NCBI RefSeq assembly: GCF_900112355.1
Contig: NZ_FOLM01000013.1
Location: 118,768 to 182,767 of the forward strand
Source: Streptomyces aidingensis
Lineage (GTDB): Bacteria; Actinomycetota; Actinomycetes; Streptomycetales; Streptomycetaceae
Direction of reading: 5' to 3'
Length of the DNA stretch: 64,000 bases
Numbering within the stretch: the stretch's first letter is position 1; the number at the start of each line of letters is the position of its first letter. Below, in pieces: positions 16,241 to 25,432 of the stretch. The translations under genes and the position numbers were made by a program. The notes under the pieces were generated by a model, which worked only from the letters and a program-made list of their open reading frames with translations, did not search any database and was not told the origin of the DNA.

Positions 16241-16254
16241 TGGAACCGCTCCCA
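16241..16254. promoter_or_regulatory. CebR box upstream of the GH6 cellulase gene
   Basis: TGGAACCGCTCCCA, two mismatches from the perfect CebR palindrome, 51 nt upstream of the GH6 start. Confidence 0.75.
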
Positions 16255-16383
16255 CTGGTTGAAGGGACCGTAACGCCAATGAGTGGGTCATGCCAAGAGG
16301 TCGTTCGAGAAGTGATAGCTGACCTGCCCGTATGTCGGAGTCTTCGTCAGAACTATTGACGCGCGCATGCAGAGCCTCGATAT

Positions 16384-16397
16384 TGGGAGCGCTCCCA
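16384..16397. promoter_or_regulatory. CebR box upstream of the GH48 cellulase gene
   Basis: TGGGAGCGCTCCCA, a perfect match, 67 nt upstream of the GH48 ATG. With the box at 16241 it brackets the 273-nt divergent promoter region. Confidence 0.9.
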
Positions 16398-16463
16398 CTG
16401 GTTTTCAGGCACACGCCACGCCCAACTGTCACCCCCTGAGCCGCAACGCAAGGAGAGACGCGC

Positions 16464-19136
16464 ATGCGTGTCCGCAGAAAGCTCCCCCCAGGGGCATCGC
16501 CTCCCCCCACACGCCGCCGATGGCGCCGCGTGGCCATCGCGGCCTCGGCGGCCCTGGCGATTCCGTTTGCCCTGCACGGCGGGCTCAACAGCTCCGCCCA
16601 GGCCGCCGAGTTCGGCTGTGAGGTCGACTACTCGGCCAACGACTGGGGTTCCGGCTTCACCGCCAACATCACCCTGAACAACACCGGTGACTCGGCCATC
16701 AGCGGCTGGACCCTCACCTACAGCTACACCGGCAACCAGCAGCTCCAGCAGGGCTGGAGCGGCCAGTGGTCGCAGTCCGGCCAGACGGTCACGGTGCAGA
16801 ACGCGCCCTGGAACGGGAACATCGCGCCCGGCGCCTCCACCGGCTTCGGCGCCAACTTCAGCTACTCGGGCACCAACCAGGCCCCGACCTCCTTCGCGGT
16901 CAACGGCACCACCTGTGGTGAGGAGCCGGTGGTCGACCCCCAGATCATCGCCAGCCCGACCACGGTGGCGCTGAACCCGGGAGAGACCGGCACCTTCGGG
17001 CTGAGCCTGTCCAACGAGCCGGAGAGCAATGTGACCGTCTCGGTCGCCCGCACCTCCGGTGACACCGGGATCACCGTCTCCGGCGGTTCCTCGCTCACCT
17101 TCACCCCGGCGAACTGGGACACCCCGCAGAACGTCACCCTGTCGGCCTCCGCCTCGGCCAGCAGCTCCGCCGTCATCACCGCCTCCGCGCCCGGCCACGA
17201 GTCGGCCACCGTCGCCGTCACCGTGCGCACCGGCGCGGAGAGCGAGTACGAGCAGCGCTTCCTGGAGCTCTACGACAAGGTGATGGACCCGGCCAGCGGG
17301 TACTTCTCCCCCGAGGGAATCCCCTACCACGCGGTGGAGACCCTGATCGTCGAGGCCCCGGACCACGGTCATGAGACCACCTCCGAGGCATACAGCTACC
17401 TGATCTGGCTGCAGGCCGTCTACGGCCGCATCACCGGGGACTGGGCGCCGTTCAACGACGCCTGGGACACGATGGAGCAGTACATGATCCCGGGCGCGGA
17501 CGACCAGCCGACGAACAGCTTCTACGACCCGTCGAGCCCGGCCACCTACGCCCCGGAGCACCCGCAGCCCAGCGGCTACCCCTCGCCGCTGGACGGCAAT
17601 GTGGACGTCGGCCAGGACCCGCTGGCCAATGAGCTGTCCTCCACCTACGGCACGGACGACATCTACGGCATGCACTGGCTGCAGGACGTGGACAACGTCT
17701 ACGGCTTCGGCAACGAGCCGGGCAACATGTGTGCCGGCGGCCCGGACAGCGACGGCCCGTCCTTCATCAACACCTTCCAGCGCGGTGAGCAGGAGTCGGT
17801 CTGGGAGACCGTGCCGCACCCGTCGTGCGACGACTACGACTACGGCGGGCCGAACGGCTTCCTCGACCTGTTCATCGACGACGAGGGCTACGCCGAGCAG
17901 TGGCGCTACACCAACGCCCCGGACGCCGACGCCCGCGCGGTGCAGGCGGCCTACTGGGCCAAGGAGTGGGCCGCCGAGCAGGGCAACTCCGCCGCCGTCG
18001 CCGCCACCGTGGACAAGGCCGCCCGGATGGGTGACTACCTCCGCTACGCGATGTTCGACAAGTACTTCAAGGAGATCGGCTGCTCCAGCCCGAGCTGCCC
18101 GGCGGGCACCGGCAAGAGCAGCGCGCACTACCTGCTCTCCTGGTACTACGCCTGGGGCGGCGCCACCGACAGCAGCGCCGGCTGGGCCTGGCGGATCGGC
18201 AGCAGCCACACCCACTTCGGCTACCAGAACCCGATGGCCGCCTGGGTGCTGTCCACCGACTCCGACCTGATTCCCGACTCGCCCAGCGCGGACACCGACT
18301 GGAGCACCAGCCTGGACCGCCAGGTGGAGTTCTACCGCTGGCTGCAGTCGGCCGAGGGCGGCATCGCGGGCGGTGCCACCAACAGCTGGGGCGGCGACTA
18401 CAGCGCCGCGCCGGCCGGTACCCCGACCTTCTACGGCATGTACTACGACGAGGCCCCGGTCTACCACGACCCGGAGTCCAACACCTGGTTCGGTTTCCAG
18501 GCGTGGTCCATGCAGCGGCTGGCGGAGTACTACTACGCCACCGGCGACGCCATGGCCGGCGAGGTCGTGGAGAAGTGGGTCGACTGGGCCCTGAGCGAGA
18601 CCACCATCGGCACCGGCGGTGACTTCTCCATCCCGTCCACCCTGGCCTGGACCGGCGCTCCGGACACCTGGAACGCAAGCAACCCCGGCGCCAACAACAA
18701 CCTGCACGTGACCGTGGAGTCCACCAGCCAGGACGTCGGCGTGGCCGGCTCCTTCGCCAACACCCTCGCCTACTACGCCGCCGCCAGCGGCGACACCGAG
18801 GCGCAGGCCGCGGCCAAGGGCCTGCTGGACGCCATGTGGTTCCACATGGACGACATCGGCATCGCCACGCCGGAGGTCCGTGAGGACTACGAGCGCTTCG
18901 ACGACGAGGTCTACATCCCGGCCGTCTTCAGCGGCACCATGCCCAACGGTGACGTGATCGAGCCGGGCGCCACCTTCGAGTCGCTGCGCACCTTCTACCA
19001 CGACGACCCGCAGTGGTCGAAGGTGGAGGACTACCTGAACGGCGGACCGGCGCCCGAGTTCGAGTACCACCGGTTCTGGGCGCAGTCCGACATCCTGGTC
19101 GCGATGGGCGTCTACGCCGAGCTCTTCGGCGAGTGA
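16464..19136 (+). CDS. Secreted CBM2-GH48 reducing-end cellobiohydrolase
   Basis: 890-aa secreted processive exocellulase. Signal peptide about 1-48 (Arg-rich start, hydrophobic core, SSAQAA cleavage), CBM2 about 49-153, an Ig/fibronectin-like beta module about 158-258, and a complete GH48 domain from about 260 (YEQRFLELYDKV) to the end. The catalytic acid Glu is in HETTSEAYSY (about 308). The CBM2 closely resembles that of the divergent GH6 enzyme. GH48 enzymes work from the reducing end and complement GH6; products feed CebEFG. Start ATG 16464 with GGAGA upstream. Terminator follows at 19295. Confidence 0.95.
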   Translation: MRVRRKLPPGASPPPTRRRWRRVAIAASAALAIPFALHGGLNSSAQAAEFGCEVDYSANDWGSGFTANITLNNTGDSAISGWTLTYSYTGNQQLQQGWSGQWSQSGQTVTVQNAPWNGNIAPGASTGFGANFSYSGTNQAPTSFAVNGTTCGEEPVVDPQIIASPTTVALNPGETGTFGLSLSNEPESNVTVSVARTSGDTGITVSGGSSLTFTPANWDTPQNVTLSASASASSSAVITASAPGHESATVAVTVRTGAESEYEQRFLELYDKVMDPASGYFSPEGIPYHAVETLIVEAPDHGHETTSEAYSYLIWLQAVYGRITGDWAPFNDAWDTMEQYMIPGADDQPTNSFYDPSSPATYAPEHPQPSGYPSPLDGNVDVGQDPLANELSSTYGTDDIYGMHWLQDVDNVYGFGNEPGNMCAGGPDSDGPSFINTFQRGEQESVWETVPHPSCDDYDYGGPNGFLDLFIDDEGYAEQWRYTNAPDADARAVQAAYWAKEWAAEQGNSAAVAATVDKAARMGDYLRYAMFDKYFKEIGCSSPSCPAGTGKSSAHYLLSWYYAWGGATDSSAGWAWRIGSSHTHFGYQNPMAAWVLSTDSDLIPDSPSADTDWSTSLDRQVEFYRWLQSAEGGIAGGATNSWGGDYSAAPAGTPTFYGMYYDEAPVYHDPESNTWFGFQAWSMQRLAEYYYATGDAMAGEVVEKWVDWALSETTIGTGGDFSIPSTLAWTGAPDTWNASNPGANNNLHVTVESTSQDVGVAGSFANTLAYYAAASGDTEAQAAAKGLLDAMWFHMDDIGIATPEVREDYERFDDEVYIPAVFSGTMPNGDVIEPGATFESLRTFYHDDPQWSKVEDYLNGGPAPEFEYHRFWAQSDILVAMGVYAELFGE

Positions 19137-19456
19137 CCGGGGCCGCCGTCCACCGGTGGTTCACGACTCCCGCTTCCGATCGGCAACCCGGCACCACAAC
19201 TGAAAAGCGCAACTGAACATCGCAACCGAATACACAAGAGAACAACAACGGAAACACACAACAGAATCACACAAGCGAAAATGGTGAGTTGAGGCAGGGG
19301 CCCCGGAGTGGACGACTCCAGGGCCCCTGTCCGTCTGCCCCGCCACGCCACGGACCTCTGTTTCTGTTCCGCGTTCCGGGCCCCTAGGGTGTTTCCGGAA
19401 TTCGGCCCGCAGCACTCGCGCCGTACCGTCCCCCCACCGAAGGACGACGCTCTGCC
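19137..19456. other. 320-nt intergenic region after GH48
   Basis: No gene. Contains an A-rich, unusually low-GC stretch (about 19190-19285) leading into the terminator at 19295-19329, then the promoter region of the next gene. Confidence 0.6.
19295..19329. terminator. Terminator downstream of GH48
   Basis: Near-perfect stem (CAGGGGCCC..GGAGT / ACTCC.GGGCCCCTG) with a short loop, preceded by an A-rich stretch, 160 nt after the GH48 stop. Confidence 0.8.
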
Positions 19457-20278
19457 GTGGATTACTGCATAACGTGCCGGCGCCATCTGAACGGCGCCCT
19501 GATGTGTCCCGGATGCGGGGCCGTCGTTGCCGACCCGCCGCCGTCGCGCCGGCGGGAGCCGGCCGAGGACGACCGCCCCACCCTCCCGCTCGGCGCCCCG
19601 GCGGCGGACGCCGGCACCGGCACCGGCGCCGGCGGCCGGGCCGCCCGCAGAACGGCCGCCGCCGCGCACCGGCGCCGCGGGCGCCGCGGCGGGGCCAGAG
19701 CCGTGGCCGGCGCGGTGCTGGGCGTGGTGCTGCTCGGGGTCGCCGTGGTGGAGCTGGGCGAGGTGCCGCTGCCGGGTATCGGGCGCTCCCCGGACCGGGA
19801 GCCCGCACGGGCCGAGCGGCAGCTCGGCGGCGATGCGCAGTCCCCGGGCGGCGCCGGGGAGGCCGCCGCCGGTCCGGGGGAGGAGCGGGCGGGGGCGGCG
19901 GCCGGCGGCCGGGAGACGCCCGGGGCCGCCGGACGGCCGGCGGACGGTGACCCGGAGCGGGACGGGGAGGGCGCGGAGCCGACCGCGGAGGAGGACGGCG
20001 CCGGGGACGGCGCCGGGGACGGCAAGCGGCCGGAGGACGGGCCCGGGGAGAGCGAGGACCCGGCCGGGGAGCCGCCGCAGGACGGCGACACCGACGGCGC
20101 CGCCCCGGCCCCGGACCCCACCACCGGCACCGGGCCCGCCCCGTCCCCGTCCCCCTCGCCGGAGCCGGAGCCGTCCACCGGCGCCCCGTCGCCGTCCGGG
20201 CCGTCCGGGACCGAGTCCGGCGACCCGCCGGAATCCTCCGACCCGCCCCGCACCTGCTTCCTCTTCTGGTGCGCCTGA
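19457..20278 (+). CDS. SCO2400-family zinc-ribbon membrane protein
   Basis: 273-aa protein. The N-terminus (MDYCITCRRHLNGALMCPGCG) is a zinc knuckle pair CxxC...CxxC recognised, from memory, as the signature of the actinobacterial SCO2400 family. Residues 25-75 are Ala/Arg-rich, one TM lies at about 80-100 (AVLGVVLLGVAVVEL), and the rest is a disordered extracellular Glu/Pro/Gly/Asp-rich tail. It ends in a compact TCFLFWCA motif with two Cys. GTG 19457 start. No enzymatic function can be assigned; the cytoplasmic zinc site with an exported tail suggests a structural or sensory role. Confidence 0.78.
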   Translation: MDYCITCRRHLNGALMCPGCGAVVADPPPSRRREPAEDDRPTLPLGAPAADAGTGTGAGGRAARRTAAAAHRRRGRRGGARAVAGAVLGVVLLGVAVVELGEVPLPGIGRSPDREPARAERQLGGDAQSPGGAGEAAAGPGEERAGAAAGGRETPGAAGRPADGDPERDGEGAEPTAEEDGAGDGAGDGKRPEDGPGESEDPAGEPPQDGDTDGAAPAPDPTTGTGPAPSPSPSPEPEPSTGAPSPSGPSGTESGDPPESSDPPRTCFLFWCA

Positions 20279-20343
20279 GCCGCGGCCGGCGGCCCGCGGA
20301 GCTCCGGCCGGACTTGTCGGCGGGTGGCCTTATGGTGGGCCGC

Positions 20344-21165
20344 ATGTGCGGACGCTATGCCGCGAGCCGGGGGCCCGACGAACTGGCCGCGCTTTTCGAC
20401 ATTCAGCACTGGGACGGGCAGGCGGTGGGCGCCGACTGGAACGTGGCGCCCACCAAGGAGGTGTACGCGGTCCTGGAACGCCCGCTGAAGGACAGCGGCG
20501 ATCCGGCGCCGGTGCGCCAGTTGCGGGTGCTGCGCTGGGGCCTGGTGCCGTCCTGGGCCAAGTCGCCGGAGCTCGGGGCCAAGATGATCAACGCGCGGGC
20601 CGAGACGGTGCACGAGAAGGCCGCCTACCGCAGGGCGTTCGCCGCCCGCCGCTGCCTGCTGCCCGCCGACGGCTACTACGAGTGGGCCACGGCCGGGGAG
20701 GAGCGGCAGGAGGAGGAGAAGGGGAAGCGGAAACGGCCCCGCAAGCAGCCGTACTTCGTCACCCCGGCGGACGGCTCGGTGATGGCGATGGCCGGGCTGT
20801 TCGAGTTCTGGCGGGACCGCAGCCTGCCCGACGACCACCCGCGCGCCTGGTGGACCACCTGCACGGTGATCACCACGGATGCGGAGGCCACCCCCTGTGC
20901 CGGTGCGGAGCAGGCGGCGGGGGAGCGGCCACTGACGCTGCACGACATCCATCCGCGGATGCCGCTGATGCTGCCGCCGGAGCGCTGGGAGGCATGGCTG
21001 GATCCGTCGCGTACCGATCCGGAGGCGCTGCGCGGCCTGCTGGCACCGCCGCCGTCGGGGCTGGTCCGCGCCTATCCGGTCAGCCGCGAGGTCAACAGCA
21101 CCGCCAACAACGGCCCCGGCCTGGTCGCCGAGCTCCCCGAGCCGGAGGACACCACCCTCTTCTGA
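20344..21165 (+). CDS. SRAP/HMCES-family abasic-site protein (YedK-like)
   Basis: 273-aa SOS response-associated peptidase. Start ATG 20344 gives the hallmark MCGRYAA, in which Cys2, exposed by Met removal, forms a thiazolidine with abasic sites in single-stranded DNA. Other family motifs: the RAETVHEKAAYRRAF segment, DGYYEW, and the HPRMPLML segment carrying the conserved His. A Lys/Glu/Arg-rich insertion lies at about 120-140 (GKRKRPRKQP). Earlier in-frame starts would add residues before Cys2 and would be incompatible with the mechanism. Cytoplasmic DNA-damage tolerance protein; probably monocistronic. Confidence 0.92.
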   Translation: MCGRYAASRGPDELAALFDIQHWDGQAVGADWNVAPTKEVYAVLERPLKDSGDPAPVRQLRVLRWGLVPSWAKSPELGAKMINARAETVHEKAAYRRAFAARRCLLPADGYYEWATAGEERQEEEKGKRKRPRKQPYFVTPADGSVMAMAGLFEFWRDRSLPDDHPRAWWTTCTVITTDAEATPCAGAEQAAGERPLTLHDIHPRMPLMLPPERWEAWLDPSRTDPEALRGLLAPPPSGLVRAYPVSREVNSTANNGPGLVAELPEPEDTTLF

Positions 21166-21214
21166 CGGCCTTCCGCCGCCCCCGCCGCCCGCGGGCGGGC
21201 ATACGGTGGGGTGC

Positions 21215-21946
21215 ATGGGAGCTTCCGAGGCGGATGTGCGGGCGGCGGCGGACGCGCGGGCGGTACCGGCGGCGGAGACGACGGCCGTGGCCACCCCGCG
21301 CGGCCAGGCGCGGATCACCTGGCACCGGGCGGCGGGGGAGCCGCGGGCCGTGCTGGCGCTCGGGCACGGCGCGGGCGGCGGGATCGAGGCGCGGGATCTC
21401 CGGGCGCTGGCCGCCGCACTGCCGCCCGCCCCGCACCGGGTGACCGTCGCCCTGGTGGAGCAGCCCTGGCGGGTGGCGGGCAGAAGAGTCGCGCCCGCCC
21501 CGGCCGCGCTGGACGAGGCGTGGCGGGCGCTGTGGCCGACGGTGACCGGGGAGGCGGGCGGCGGGGTGCCGGTGCTCGCCGGCGGGCGCAGCGCCGGGGC
21601 ACGGGTGGCCTGCCGTACCGCGCGGGAGCTGGGCGCCGCGGCCGTGGTGGCGCTGTCCTTTCCGCTGCACCCCCCGGGCCGGCCGGAGCGTTCCCGGGCC
21701 GCGGAGCTGGCCGGTGCCGGGGTGCCGGTTCTGGTGGTGCAGGGCGGCCGTGATCCGTTCGGCCGTCCCGGGGAGTTTCCCGCGGGCACGGATCTGGCCG
21801 AGGTCCCGCACGGCGACCACGCCTTCGCCGTCCCCGCCCGGGGCCCGCTGGACCAGCGGGCCGCCCTGGCCCTGCTGACCGGCGCCGTCGCCGACGCGGT
21901 CACCGGCCGGCTGCTCGCGGCACGGCCCGGGAAGCGGGGAATGTGA
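21215..21946 (+). CDS. Alpha/beta hydrolase of the KANL3/Tex30-like family
   Basis: 243-aa cytoplasmic hydrolase. Motifs in order: LGHGAGGG (oxyanion loop, about residue 49), GGRSAGAR with nucleophile Ser (about 129), QGGRDPFG with the acid Asp (about 176) and HGDHAF with the catalytic His (about 202). The fold is clear but the substrate is unknown. Upstream GTG 21206 could add three residues. Its 3' end reaches the SigR-type promoter of sigR (21938), which overlaps the last codons. Confidence 0.85.
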   Translation: MGASEADVRAAADARAVPAAETTAVATPRGQARITWHRAAGEPRAVLALGHGAGGGIEARDLRALAAALPPAPHRVTVALVEQPWRVAGRRVAPAPAALDEAWRALWPTVTGEAGGGVPVLAGGRSAGARVACRTARELGAAAVVALSFPLHPPGRPERSRAAELAGAGVPVLVVQGGRDPFGRPGEFPAGTDLAEVPHGDHAFAVPARGPLDQRAALALLTGAVADAVTGRLLAARPGKRGM

Positions 21947-21963
21947 ACGGTGGCGGCGGTGTT
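21938..21963 (+). promoter_or_regulatory. SigR-dependent promoter of sigR-rsrA
   Basis: GGAAT (21938-21942), an exact 18-nt spacer, then GTT (21961-21963): a perfect match to the established SigR consensus GGAAT-N18-GTT. It lies just upstream of the extended sigR start at 22062, as expected for thiol-stress autoregulation and synthesis of the longer SigR' isoform. Confidence 0.88.
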
Positions 21964-22247
21964 CTGCCATACGGACGCACCAGTCACCACGCCATCACGC
22001 CGCCACCGCCGGGGTTCCCGGCCCGGCCGGCGCGGACGGCCCGAAAGCGAGGATCACCCGTATGGGATCGACCGCCTGCCCGCCCCGCCCCCAGTCCTCG
22101 GCGACCCGGGTGGACTGGGCGACGCTCCGGCCGGCCGCAGACCGCCCGTCGCGAGCGGAGGACCCCGGTCGTCGTCTATTCTCCGAAACGAACGGCGGCG
22201 GGAGGGAGCCGGACGGCACCCGGTCCGCCGCGGGTCCGACTGAGGAG

Positions 22248-22873
<626 letters not shown>

Positions 22874-22877
<4 letters not shown>

Positions 22878-23167
22878 GTTGCGGCAAGCCCCACGAGACC
22901 GACTGCTCGGAGATTCTGAACCATCTCTACGAGTATCTCGACAGCGAGATGCCCGAGGCCGAGCGCAAGAAGTTCCGGGTGCACATGGAGGAGTGCTCTC
23001 CGTGCCTGGAGAAGTACGGTCTGGAGCAGGCCGTGAAGAAGCTGGTCAAGCGGTGTTGCGGGCATGACGAGGTGCCCGCCGATCTGCGCACCAAGGTCAT
23101 GGAGCGGATCGATGTGATCCGCAACGGCGGCACGCCCTCCTCGCTGAGCGAGCAGCCCGCCGACTGA
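22874..23167 (+). CDS. rsrA: Redox-sensing zinc anti-sigma factor RsrA
   Basis: 97-aa ZAS-family anti-sigma factor. Zinc and redox residues C11, H37, C41 and C44 (HMEECSPC) are all present, along with C3 and the vicinal CC at 61-62 (KRCCG). Under reducing conditions it binds SigR; disulfide stress forms a C11-C44-type bond, ejects zinc and frees SigR. Its ATGA overlap with sigR suggests stoichiometric translation. The C-terminal tail (SSLSEQPAD) is short. Assignment rests on near-identical motif spacing and on the neighbour. Confidence 0.95.
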
Positions 23168-23452
23168 GAGCCCGCCGCCGCCCCGGGCACATGGGACCGC
23201 CACCGGCACCGCCGTCGTCCCCGCCGCCGGCTTCCCCCGTACGGGGGAAGGCCATCGCGGGCCGGCAACGCACCCGCGTACGCCTGGCGTCTCCATAGTG
23301 TGATGCTTCACAAAAGACCGCGCACCGGGCCCCACGACTGGCACATGCTGGGAGCTGAGAGCAGACTCCTGCGCGCGGGGTTGGCGATCTCCCCCCGCGG
23401 ACAGGAGAACTCTGGACGTGACGGCTACGAGGCGGGAATCAGGCAGGACATC

Positions 23453-24475
23453 GTGAGAATCTTCGGCAGGGCGGTCGGGCCGGCCAGGCAGCGGCCGTGC
23501 ACCGACTGGCGGCTGGCCACGCGCCGCGCGTTCTCCCTGATCGACGCCGGCCGTTACGAGGACGCCGGCGCGCTGCTGACCCGCGCCGCCGATCTGGAGC
23601 CCTGGCTCTCCGATTCCTGGTTCAATCTGGCGCTGCTGCACAAGTTCCGCCACGACTGGGAGCAGGCCCGCGCCGCCGGACTGCGCGCCGTCGCCCTGGT
23701 GGAGCGGGAGGCCGGGGCGCCGGAGTGGTGGAATCTCGGCATAGCGGCGACCGCCCTGCACGACTGGCCGCTGGCCCGCCGCGCCTGGCGGGCGTTCGGC
23801 CTGGAGGTGCCCGGGGCGGGCGATCCGGCGGCGGCCGTGACGGCGCCGTCCGGCATGGAGCTGGGCGGGGCCGCGGTCCGGCTGTCGCCGTCCGGCGAGT
23901 CCGAGGTCGTGTGGGGCGCCCGGCTGGATCCCGCCCGGATCGAGATCACCAACATCCCGCTGCCGTCCTCCGGCCGCCGCTGGGGCGAGGTGGTGCTGCA
24001 CGACGGCGTGCCCAACGGCGAGCGCACGGTCACCCGGGACGGTTCCGGCGGCCGTACCACGGTCTATCCGGTCTTCGACGAGCTGGAGCTGTGGGCGCCG
24101 TCCTCGGTGCCGACGTGGGTGGTGCTGCTGGAGGCGGCCCGCCCCTCGGACCGTGACGCCCTGGAGAAGCTGGCCGCCGACGCCGGATATGCCGCCGAGG
24201 ACTGGACCTCCTCGGTGCGGCTGCTGTGCCGGTCCTGCTCGGAGAGCCGGATGGCCTCCACGCAGGGCGAGGAGGGTCCGCCGCCGCACGATCCGCACGA
24301 CCACAGCGCTCCGGGCCGGTCCGGCCCGCAGGGGCCGGGCGGCACCCCGCTGTGGTCCCCGGAGCGGGAGTGCGGGCTGGCGGCGCCCGCCTCGCTGGTG
24401 CAGGGCCTGCTGGACAGCTGGGTGGCGGACAGCCCGGAGACCCGCTACTGGCGGGATCTGGAAGAAGTCTGCTGA
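23453..24475 (+). CDS. Tetratricopeptide-repeat protein downstream of rsrA
   Basis: 340-aa protein from GTG 23453 (VRIFGRAV), preceded by AGGCAGGA. Residues 25-115 contain about two TPR units (RRAFSLIDAGRYEDAGALLTRA; SWFNLALLHKF; WWNLGIAATALHDWPLARRAW). Residues 130-265 form a beta-rich domain with a WGEVVLHDG segment, then an acidic His/Pro-rich loop and a C-terminal helix. CRSCSES suggests a half zinc site. No TM. From memory it is conserved next to sigR-rsrA in streptomycetes, but function is unknown. An earlier in-frame start at 23300 looks less likely. Confidence 0.8.
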   Translation: MRIFGRAVGPARQRPCTDWRLATRRAFSLIDAGRYEDAGALLTRAADLEPWLSDSWFNLALLHKFRHDWEQARAAGLRAVALVEREAGAPEWWNLGIAATALHDWPLARRAWRAFGLEVPGAGDPAAAVTAPSGMELGGAAVRLSPSGESEVVWGARLDPARIEITNIPLPSSGRRWGEVVLHDGVPNGERTVTRDGSGGRTTVYPVFDELELWAPSSVPTWVVLLEAARPSDRDALEKLAADAGYAAEDWTSSVRLLCRSCSESRMASTQGEEGPPPHDPHDHSAPGRSGPQGPGGTPLWSPERECGLAAPASLVQGLLDSWVADSPETRYWRDLEEVC

Positions 24476-24586
24476 GCGTTCCCGCGGATTCCGACCGGCC
24501 CATGGCGCGGGCGGTGGGGGAACGTAAGCTGTTCCCGACGCTTCCGGCTATTACCGGCCCTCACCTCAGGAAGGCAGACCCGGACC

Positions 24587-25240
24587 ATGGCACAGCACCA
24601 GACCGAGCAGCGCACCGGCGCGGGCACCGAGGAGGACGCCGGGTCGGTGTTCGTGGACGACACCAGCGATGCCGCGGAGCGGGAGCGCGCCCACCGGGAG
24701 CGCGGCACGGTGCGTCCGATCACCGTGGTCGGCAATCCGGTGCTGCACCGGGAGTGCCGCGAGGTCACCGAGTTCGGTGACGAACTCGCCGCGCTGGTGG
24801 ACGACATGTTCGCCAGCCAGCGGGCCGCCGAGGGGGTGGGCCTGGCCGCCAACCAGATCGGTGTGGATCTGAAGGTCTTCGTCTACGACTGCCCGGACGA
24901 CGACGGCGTCCGCCATGTCGGCGCGGTGTGCAATCCCGAGCTGGAGGAGCTGCCGGCCGACCGGCGGCGGCTGGCCGAGGAGAACGAGGGCTGCCTCTCC
25001 GTTCCCACCGCCTACTGCGAGCTGGCCCGCCCGGACTACGCGGTGGTCCGGGGCCAGGATCTCCAGGGCAATCCGATCCGGGTGCGCGGCACCGGCTATT
25101 TCGCCCGCTGCCTCCAGCATGAGACGGATCATCTCTACGGCCGTCTCTACATCGACCGGCTCTCCAAGCGGGACCGGCGCAAGGCGCTGAAGACGATGGA
25201 GGAGAACACTCCCCGCTATGAGACGGTGCCCAACGACTGA
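24587..25240 (+). CDS. def: Peptide deformylase
   Basis: 217-aa Fe/Zn metallo-deformylase that removes N-formyl groups from nascent proteins. All three motifs are intact: I GVGLAANQIG, II EGCLSVP (metal-binding Cys) and III QHETDHLYG (two metal His and the catalytic Glu). An N-terminal extension of about 40 acidic residues precedes the catalytic core. AGGAAGG lies about 11 nt upstream of ATG 24587. Streptomyces usually have several def genes, and one is reported in the SigR regulon; I did not find a convincing SigR promoter here. A 17-bp-stem terminator follows. Confidence 0.95.
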   Translation: MAQHQTEQRTGAGTEEDAGSVFVDDTSDAAERERAHRERGTVRPITVVGNPVLHRECREVTEFGDELAALVDDMFASQRAAEGVGLAANQIGVDLKVFVYDCPDDDGVRHVGAVCNPELEELPADRRRLAEENEGCLSVPTAYCELARPDYAVVRGQDLQGNPIRVRGTGYFARCLQHETDHLYGRLYIDRLSKRDRRKALKTMEENTPRYETVPND

Positions 25241-25250
25241 GCCGCCCGGC

Positions 25251-25288
25251 GCGCGGGCGGTTCCGCCGGACGGCGGAACCGCCCGCGC
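25251..25288. terminator. Terminator downstream of def
   Basis: Perfect 17-bp stem (25251-25267 with 25272-25288, arms beginning GCGCGGGCGGTTCCG) and a GGAC tetraloop, starting 11 nt after the def stop. Confidence 0.9.
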
Positions 25289-25432
25289 GCGGCGGCCGGG
25301 CGGCTTTTCACTGGCCCGTCCACTGGCGTTTCCCGGCCGTGGTTGACGCGGGTAGAGCGGTGGGGGCACTCTGCTGATGCCCGGGTACGACACCCCGGCG
25401 TCCCCCCACCACCGCAATCCGAAAGGCACCTC

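Noticed and set aside
24481..24586. GGGAAC-N7-GTTCCC near def as a SigR promoter
   Set aside because: It begins GGAAC, but 18 nt downstream there is TTC rather than GTT; more likely a chance inverted repeat.
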